Below are positions 58,400 through 64,000 of a DNA stretch of 64,000 nucleotides, in pieces. The stretch lies in NCBI GenBank assembly GCA_905160935.1, contig CAJHZI010000519.1, positions 339,001 to 403,000 of the forward strand, read 5' to 3'. Within the stretch, counting starts at the first letter, position 1. Every line of letters begins with the position of its first letter. Origin of the DNA: Enchytraeus crypticus (Eukaryota; Annelida; Clitellata; Enchytraeida; Enchytraeidae). The notes beneath the pieces are model-generated. The model saw only the letters and a program-made list of their open reading frames with translations, made no database searches and was not told the DNA's origin. A program made the translations under genes and the position numbers.

Positions 58400-58540
58400 C
58401 ATTTCCCGGAGTTTGGTTTGCACCCGTTTTAGACCCCACACACTCTACTCCTCGGATTTGGGTGGTTACCATAGTGTGCCATGTTGTCATGGACGACAGT
58501 AGCACTCTGATTACGTTGTTGTTGTTGACAGTCTAGTTGA
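58400..58540 (-). repeat. rep-A, diverged
   Basis: Reverse copy with GGACGACAGTAGCACTCTGA. Fragments also occur at 7255-7310, 13580-13640 and 63065-63150. Confidence 0.7.
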
Positions 58541-58799
58541 CGTCATCTGTATGTTCAAACTTTCAAATTCGAATCTGCTCCTTTGATCTATACTGCTCTG
58601 CGTGAAAATAAAAATCACAACACGTTAAGGAATTATATTTGCCAATAACATGAATTAGATATTCAATAATGTAGTAGTAGTACGTGTATTTATTTTAGAA
58701 AGTCATCAAACATCGACATATAATTGTGGAAGCAGATAAATCAGCAGTCAAAAGTGTGAATCAACATGTAGCATTAAACAGAAACTAAAATTTGCTCAC

Positions 58800-58880
58800 C
58801 ACGGCCATCAGAGAGGGTATTGAAGTACCCTATCGAGCTGACCCCCGCTCGAATGTACAGCATATCAATAATGATCGGAA
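58800..58880 (-). CDS. Putative 81-nt exon of an unrecognised gene
   Basis: On the minus strand, acceptor GATTTGCAG and donor GTGAGC bracket 81 nt, open in only one frame and phase 1 at both ends. It encodes PIIIDMLYIRAGVSSIGYF and then NTLSDGR. I do not recognise the protein. Support is the splice consensus, the open symmetric frame, and an 18-nt minisatellite abutting the acceptor that copies the junction, as at genuine exons elsewhere in the window. It may be a downstream exon of the duplicated-exon gene at 60608-61283, whose exons are also phase 1. Confidence 0.4.
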
Positions 58881-59065
58881 CTGCAAATCAATAATGTACT
58901 GAAAATCAATACTGAACTGAAAATCAATAGTGAACTGAAAATCAATAATGAACTGAAAATCAAATATGAACTGCAAATCAATAGTGAACTGAAAATCAAT
59001 AAGGAACTGAAAATCAATAAGGAACTGAAAATCAATAAGGAACTGAAAATCAATAATCAACTAGG
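58880..59065 (-). repeat. 18-19 bp minisatellite carrying an acceptor-like junction
   Basis: The transcript-sense unit GATTTTCAGTTCATTATT, about 10 copies, matches GATTTGCAG|TTC..ATTATT at the acceptor of the putative exon 58800-58880. Confidence 0.85.
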
Positions 59066-59224
59066 TCATAGAAGCAAAGAGAGTCTCACCTGCACATAAC
59101 ACTTAAATTGCAGCTTAGTGTGCTAGTATGAAAATCTTGAATAAAGATTTTGAATATAAATAATTTAGACTCAATTTACAAAAATTGTATATCAAAATAT
59201 TGCAAAGGAATACGACCTACGACC

Positions 59225-59345
59225 ACACAGAAAGGTCTCAGTGATCACCCTGCTGCTCCTAACTGGTGCTGCTCCCGACTGGTGATGCTGCTGACTGGTG
59301 CAGTTCCCGTGTGACATCTGATCTTTCAATCTTCTCTTTCTTTAT
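59225..59345 (-). repeat. Duplicated Gln/Ser-codon block, copy 1
   Basis: Shares an ordered block with 60320-60432: GACCACRCAGAAAGGTCT, then a GCTGCTCCTRACTGGT-type short tandem and a CTTTCTTYATYCTAAGCAAG tail. On the minus strand it reads as a Gln/Ser-rich stretch (ELHQSAASPVGSS) that soon meets a stop. Confidence 0.5.
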
Positions 59346-59448
59346 CCTAAGCAAGCATCATGAATATAGGAAAACTATTACATAGAATCTGAGCCAGTTT
59401 TTAGAGAGGCACTCTTCGCCGCCTCACATCCTGAGATCAGAGGGGCCA

Positions 59449-59718
59449 GTGCGGCCACTCCGACGCCTCGAGGATGCAGGAGCGCCCAGCGACGACCACG
59501 AGGAGGTGGTGCCTCAGCCGTCGCCACACACATGGACACAAGTCCTGGGGAGGCTTGGGGTAAACCCTAGTGCAGGAGGGCCACCGGTAGCCCTTCTGAA
59601 CCAGGAGGCGCCCCATATTCCTAAAACGACTATGCTGTCCGTGCGTGCGACATCTAAGAAATCCAATCAAGCAATAAGGCGTCCCTACATTACTAGACAA
59701 GATCCCTCCAATGTCTAA
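59449..59718 (+). other. GC-rich open stretch, coding strand uncertain
   Basis: 90 codons are open on plus (MRPLRRLEDAGAPSDDHEEV...), and the minus strand is open over 59437-59958. The GC island matches no family I know. It could be a transposon fragment or a terminal exon of the minus-strand exon-array gene. No start or splice evidence decides the strand. Confidence 0.2.
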
Positions 59719-59774
59719 CCAAACACCTCCAAAAACCAAAGAACCAAAAAACCAAAGAACCAAAGATCCATCCA

Positions 59775-60200
59775 AAGAGCTGCGGGAAAACAGACAGTGT
59801 ACATGATAAATAGTCAAGTCAATCAATATGAGCCAGTATAGAATAGAGGCTCTGAGCTGCGAGCATCTACTACTTTGCATAGAAGTTTCTGCTTTACTGA
59901 GAGGCTTCTTCTTTGCTGCGAGAAAACAGACAATGTACAAGTTAAGATAGTCAGTCAATGATATTTAACGAATATTTATTAGAAATTCTCTTACCAGGAA
60001 CACGTAGCCTACCACTTAATTTCCACAGAGTCTTCTTTATTCTTTGCTGCGAGAAAATAGACAATCAAAACAAGTTAAATAGTCAATCAATCAATATGAG
60101 CCACTATAGAATAAAGGCTCTGAGCTGCGAGCACCCACTACTTTCCATGGAGATCGATCTTCTTTGCTGAGAGGCTTCTTCTTTGCTGCGAGTAAATAGA
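59775..60200 (-). other. Repeated exon-like segments with acceptor TTTTCTCGCAG
   Basis: At least three near-copies (ending near 59905, 60050 and 60195) have a minus-strand acceptor T(C)TCGCAG followed by CAAAGAAKAA. Two read AKKKPLSK... in the phase left by the 111-nt exons upstream. The middle copy (59993-60048) ends at a GTAAGA donor. They also share the downstream block CTGCGAGC...CTCAGAGCC. Their GCNGCG/CTTCTTC core resembles the 60608-61283 exons, so all may descend from one amplified exon. Coding status is unsure. Confidence 0.35.
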
Positions 60201-60319
60201 CAAAAATACAAATTAGTTAGTCAGTCAATCAATAACAATACGCCAACAAAATACGACACCGAAATAAGACAATAAACTTAGCGAGTAACATGCAACAAAA
60301 CCTACACCACACAAATACA

Positions 60320-60432
60320 ACCTACGACCACGCAGAAAGGTCTGCGTGGTCACCCTGATGGTCCTGACTGGTGCTGCTCCTGACTGGTGTTGCTCCTGTG
60401 TGAAATCTGACCATCTTCTTTCTTCATTCTAA
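60320..60432 (-). repeat. Duplicated Gln/Ser-codon block, copy 2
   Basis: Counterpart of 59225-59345. On the minus strand it follows a TTAG acceptor and reads MKKEDGQISHRSNTSQEQHQ before GTGACC. Probably another amplified exon-like unit. Confidence 0.45.
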
Positions 60433-60607
60433 GCAAGCAGCAGCAACAAACGTCGTTTATCAGGATACTTTTCCTGTCTAATCAACACTATGTAACAGAA
60501 TCCAATAGGAAACCTTTTACATAGAATCCGAACGCAGTATATTAGTGCAGTACATGTAATATATTCAACTGAATTCCAAATAAAATACGATAGAATGAAT
60601 AACTTAC

Positions 60608-61283
60608 CCAGAGAGAGTTCACCGGATAACGTTGCCGCAACCTCTTCTCCGTCGTTACGGCAGCGCCACACCACTGCGTCTGACCCCGGGGTGGAGATCT
60701 GCACTGCAGCATTAAAACCTGAAAATATCGAAATAGTGCAGTACAACAGGTGTGCAGCTAAATCTTTGCTTCCTCAAATGAGGAAGCAACATCAAGCAAC
60801 ATCATATTTTAAGGTTAGTATAGCAGACGAAGTTAAGTTTAATAGTTACCGAGAGAGAGCAGGAGACACGCTGCCGCAGCCTCTTCTTCGTCGCTGCGGC
60901 CAGGAGTCCGTGCTGCAGACCCGGGCGTCAGACCTCCGGTGCAGTGGCCCGGTGGAAAATCTACAGAAAAGCCAGGCTGGTAAGGTATACATCTTACGAT
61001 ATAATAACAATGCTGAGCCCGTGTAGTGTCAGAACCATAGCAAAATTACAATAATAATGATAATAATTGTTATTATAATTATTTTTATTGCCATTATTCT
61101 AATTGTTCTGTTATTATTATTACTCTACACAAAAAATTACTCACGCAGATAGAGTCCAGATAACGCCGCCACAGCCTCTTTTCCTTCGCTGCGGCCGAAA
61201 TCCCACCGCAGCTGACCCCGCAGGGCCAGACCTCCACAACTGCGGCCAATGAGATCTATAGCGAGCCCAGTCAGTGCCGAAGC
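60608..61283 (-). CDS. Three tandemly duplicated exon-like units of an unrecognised gene
   Basis: Minus-strand exons 61145-61283 (139 nt), 60850-60960 (111 nt) and 60608-60718 (111 nt) each have an acceptor (TTTCAG or CTGTAG) and a donor (GTGAGT, GTAACT, GTAAGT). They chain in phase 1. Their 3' halves are homologous: SEGKEAVAALSGLYL, SDEEEAAACLLLSL and NDGEEVAATLSGELSL. They are GC-rich against an AT-rich background. The protein is not recognised. A start codon, terminal exons and expression are not shown. A plus-strand reading through 60595-61026 is also open but has no splice structure. Confidence 0.45.
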
Positions 61284-63459
61284 CTGAAAGATACTCAGAT
61301 CTCTGTTTGTACGGCGCCATACAGACGTGGAGACAACCCAACGTGGACTGTCTCACTGAGTTCCGGAGAACCTTTGCTTATACACTCAGACAGTAATTAC
61401 TTGTAGTAATTCTGTCCGATTTTTCTCATGGTCACTAAAGGTAGCCTATAGATCCGGTCTGTAGCTTTAATCAATAAAGGTCAATGTAATTAACGCCTGC
61501 AGTCTGTCACCAATGAATGGTCTCATCGTTTAATTTAATTTGATAGCTCAAGATCTCGAGCTGTCTGCTGCTGAAAATCTCGAACGCGATGTACTGGTGG
61601 ACAAGATTGAGTTTAATTTCACTATCTAGACACGCGAGTTATTCTATCTTGGCATTATTCCATCTTAACGTATACATGTACATGTAGAAACTTCCGGTAG
61701 GCTATTGATTTATCAGAGACTCAGACAGTCTGTTGTTTTATTAACCGATCCACAAACCAATGCCTCATGTATGGACCACAGTTGTCTTCCATATAGTCAC
61801 ACACTTTATAGTGACCACAACTGTCTGGCATGTTGCCTCGAGCAAATGACTGTTTAGTGTTTACGTAAAGTTTGTGCCAATTTTCAGACTCATTTATTCG
61901 TCGACTTGAACTCAATAATATATCAGGCCAGTCATTAATTAAGTAGACATTAATTCGAAGAATATCGAATTCGCTCCCTTCCCTTCTCTCTCTCTCTCTA
62001 TCAATCTATCTATCTATCTATTGTGCTGCAAGCGATATGTCCGAGGTACATATTCAAACTCAAGCGACTGCTTCCACGCTCCATACAGAGCACTCCATTG
62101 ATAAACAAGTTCATCTCTTCACCAATGGCTATATATACTTTACTTATGGCTGGAGCCAGTGGCCAAGTTGGTAAGATACTCGACCGCGGATCAGTTTGTG
62201 CGTAGTTAATCCTGGGCTCGACCGTCACTGACATCGCTTTCGAGTGAGGAAACTGACGTTAACACTAGCTTTACGCTAATGAAACTAGAACTTGAGAAAA
62301 ATATGACTTCTAAGTTTGGTTTCCGGCCGTTGCCTTTCTCAGTTTTTGCTTTGTCGCCTCTTACGACATGTGCAGTTAACTATTGACTTATTCTTTAATG
62401 TCCCCGGCGCAACCACAACTCGGATATATAGATCTAACTGTTGATTTAGGATAGATTTTATATTAAAATTAGTTGGCGTTTTTCTAAGGACAGTACTGCT
62501 AATATATACCAATATAGAGCACGTAGTAAAATTAACATCTGAGATATTGTTTATCACTTTTAAACCACATGTTTAACCATTAAGTAGCGTAGTTTAGACA
62601 AGGATTAATATAATTTATTAATATATTTTCATGTATCAAGGTAACTTTACTCTGTAATTCGGAATATTTATCTATGGTCTCTTGGCCAGTCTGTAAACAT
62701 CCGGTAAATGTTTACATGCCTCGAAGTTTAAACACCTAGAATATGAAAAGCTCAAATTCTGACCATCTCTGAAATTAGCGATATAAATTAAACAACAATG
62801 ACAATCCGCGATCATAGTGCACTCAGCGTGCATAAATTGCAAAATATTCCTGTTTTATAGTTTTATCCAATAAAGACTAAAATTGATTAGTATAACACTG
62901 TATCGCATTTGTATCCTATAGTCACAGTATCCTATGCATACTATATCGTATAAGCAAATTTGCTTTCCTATGAGCTTTTCAATAGACAGTAAAAACATAA
63001 CTTTTAATATCTCTTTCCATCTAGTACCCTTGAGTTGCGATTATCTCATTTCTTTTACTTCTTTATCTGTGCACTGTTTTTCTGAATATTTGATTTGCAC
63101 CTATTTGGACCTTCTAGTTTTAAGCTCGTCAGATTGCTTTGGTTTTTAATATTTCAAATTATTAATGATTTAACTATATTTCAATATTTTTGAATAGACA
63201 ATGTTGGAATTTTAATTACTGTTTGTTGTTTTATATTGCAAGAATTTTAAATTTAAGAATTTTAAATGCCTAATTAAAAAACTAAAGGATCTGAATTGAA
63301 ATTCTATATATTTGATACAGCATAATTATGATATGGGTTAATTATATAGATAATATGAATATAATTACGATATTAATAGATTTATTTCAAAATGAACAAA
63401 TAAAATTGTTAAATGTAATTGTAGCGTTAACATGTTACAGTGTACATACAGAAAAGTAG
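61284..63459. other. Region right of the exon-array gene
   Basis: A SINE-1, a short CTAT tract near 62000-62020, a partial rep-F and weak rep-E/rep-A pieces. 61400-61980 and 62420-63060 show nothing recognisable. Confidence 0.65.
62149..62276 (+). repeat. SINE-1, near full length
   Basis: Forward copy with a small deletion at the B box (GTAGTTAATCC). Confidence 0.88.
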
Positions 63460-63565
63460 ATGGCTCCTCCTGCTGGTCGAGATAATAACAACAACAGAGG
63501 GACGCCTCGTAGGACAATGAATAGGACACCAGTGCGCAGACCAATAGCTCCTGCTCCTGCCATAG
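63460..63565 (+). CDS. Possible first coding exon, unrecognised
   Basis: ATG opens MAPPAGRDNNNNRGTPRR, then basic/Pro-rich sequence to PIAPAPAI, ending in phase 1 at GTGTGT; an AG acceptor precedes the ATG. The antisense strand is also open and bounded by GCAG and GTATGT (reading a hydrophobic VPLLLLLS stretch), so the strand is not settled. The gene would continue to the right of the window. Confidence 0.3.
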
Positions 63566-63617
63566 GTGTGTTCATGTCTCTAATAAGCTCGGATTGATCG
63601 CATAGTCAGGATAAATC

Positions 63618-63835
63618 GGTAAACACGCATTATAGTAAAACGATCAACTACGTTGATATCTATCACTTTTTATTATCTATCAATTATGTCCATTTTCCGT
63701 GTAACCAATCCAGTAAATGTCCGAGATTTTACTCTCAGATCAGCGCGGCTTGGATTCAAACCCACGAGGGTTCCGTTCACCTTAGGATCTGTCATTTAAA
63801 CTTCATGACATTACCTCAACGCTATTAAGATATTC
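63618..63835 (-). repeat. SINE-2, near full length
   Basis: Reverse copy with a small internal deletion around ATTATCTATCAATTATG. Confidence 0.88.
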
Positions 63836-63936
63836 TGATAGGATATGTTTAATAGGCTAGAATAGGATGGGATTTAATTACGATGTCAAATATAAATTAC
63901 TAATAAATATTATTAGGATTTAATAGGATAGGATAG

Positions 63937-63986
63937 AATAGTGGATTAGCACTTAAGTAGTGCGATGCAAGTGCTAATCCACTATT
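63937..63986. repeat. Perfect 18-bp inverted repeat, 14-nt loop
   Basis: Arms AATAGTGGATTAGCACTT at 63937-63954 and its exact complement at 63969-63986, around AAGTAGTGCGATGC. It could fold as a stem-loop or be paired transposon ends. Confidence 0.95.
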
Positions 63987-64000
63987 GCTCCGTAAATCTG

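Larger units (their letters stand above)
56492..58799. other. Region downstream of RXYLT1
   Basis: Four SINE-1 pieces and one rep-A in AT-rich sequence. No exon was recognised between 57180 and 58790. Confidence 0.7.

Noticed and set aside
58830-59060. IDFQF repeat protein
   Set aside because: The 18-bp minisatellite is a multiple of three and so stays open; it is better explained as junction copies.
60595-61026. 143-codon plus-strand frame
   Set aside because: It runs antisense across two well-bounded 111-nt minus-strand exons and their intron; it has no splice signals of its own.

Overview
The window is AT-rich, intron-dense animal nuclear DNA. It holds four recognisable spliced genes with canonical GT-AG introns, a piggyBac transposon, LINE remnants, many dispersed short retroposons and many tandem arrays. 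The gene set (Ig-ectodomain receptor tyrosine kinase, PPP6C, membrane progestin receptor, RXYLT1) shows a metazoan. The repeat families are unfamiliar to me and the phylum cannot be fixed from sequence alone; a sponge or another invertebrate fits best. All exon boundaries were read by eye, and the reading-frame phase was checked across every junction of the four main genes. || Layout: 1-21289 (-) is a receptor tyrosine kinase with 19 coding exons. It has a signal peptide, an unrecognised N-terminal region, five Ig-like domains, a transmembrane segment and a MET/TAM-like kinase; its C-terminal tail runs off the left edge. 21290-25898 is intergenic, with short retroposons and a LINE remnant. 25899-33422 (-) is PPP6C, complete in ten exons, with a reverse-transcriptase relic in intron 1. 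33423-41169 is a repeat-bearing intergenic stretch. 41170-48407 (-) is a membrane progestin receptor (PAQR family), complete in five exons, with a 3.3-kb piggyBac element in intron 1. 48408-52235 separates it head-to-head from RXYLT1. 52236-56491 (+) is RXYLT1, complete in seven exons. 58800-61283 (-) holds an unrecognised array of duplicated exon-like units, and 63460-63565 (+) a possible first exon. The four main genes do not form a pathway: they act in cell-surface signalling, cytoplasmic phosphatase, steroid/lipid receptor and Golgi glycosylation roles respectively. || The most striking feature is a recurrent structure in the introns. At no fewer than seven splice junctions in three identified genes, plus one putative exon, the tandem array or duplicated block next to the exon contains copies of the splice junction itself (exon edge plus donor or acceptor), up to 13 copies in a row. 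In PPP6C, 60-70 bp of an exon with its acceptor is copied twice more, as decayed pseudo-exons. This looks like a genome-wide habit of making minisatellites out of exon-intron boundaries. Other noteworthy items are several tRNA-derived SINE families, one of which occurs twice as the same chimera, three perfect inverted repeats, and a near-intact piggyBac broken by only two TGA codons.
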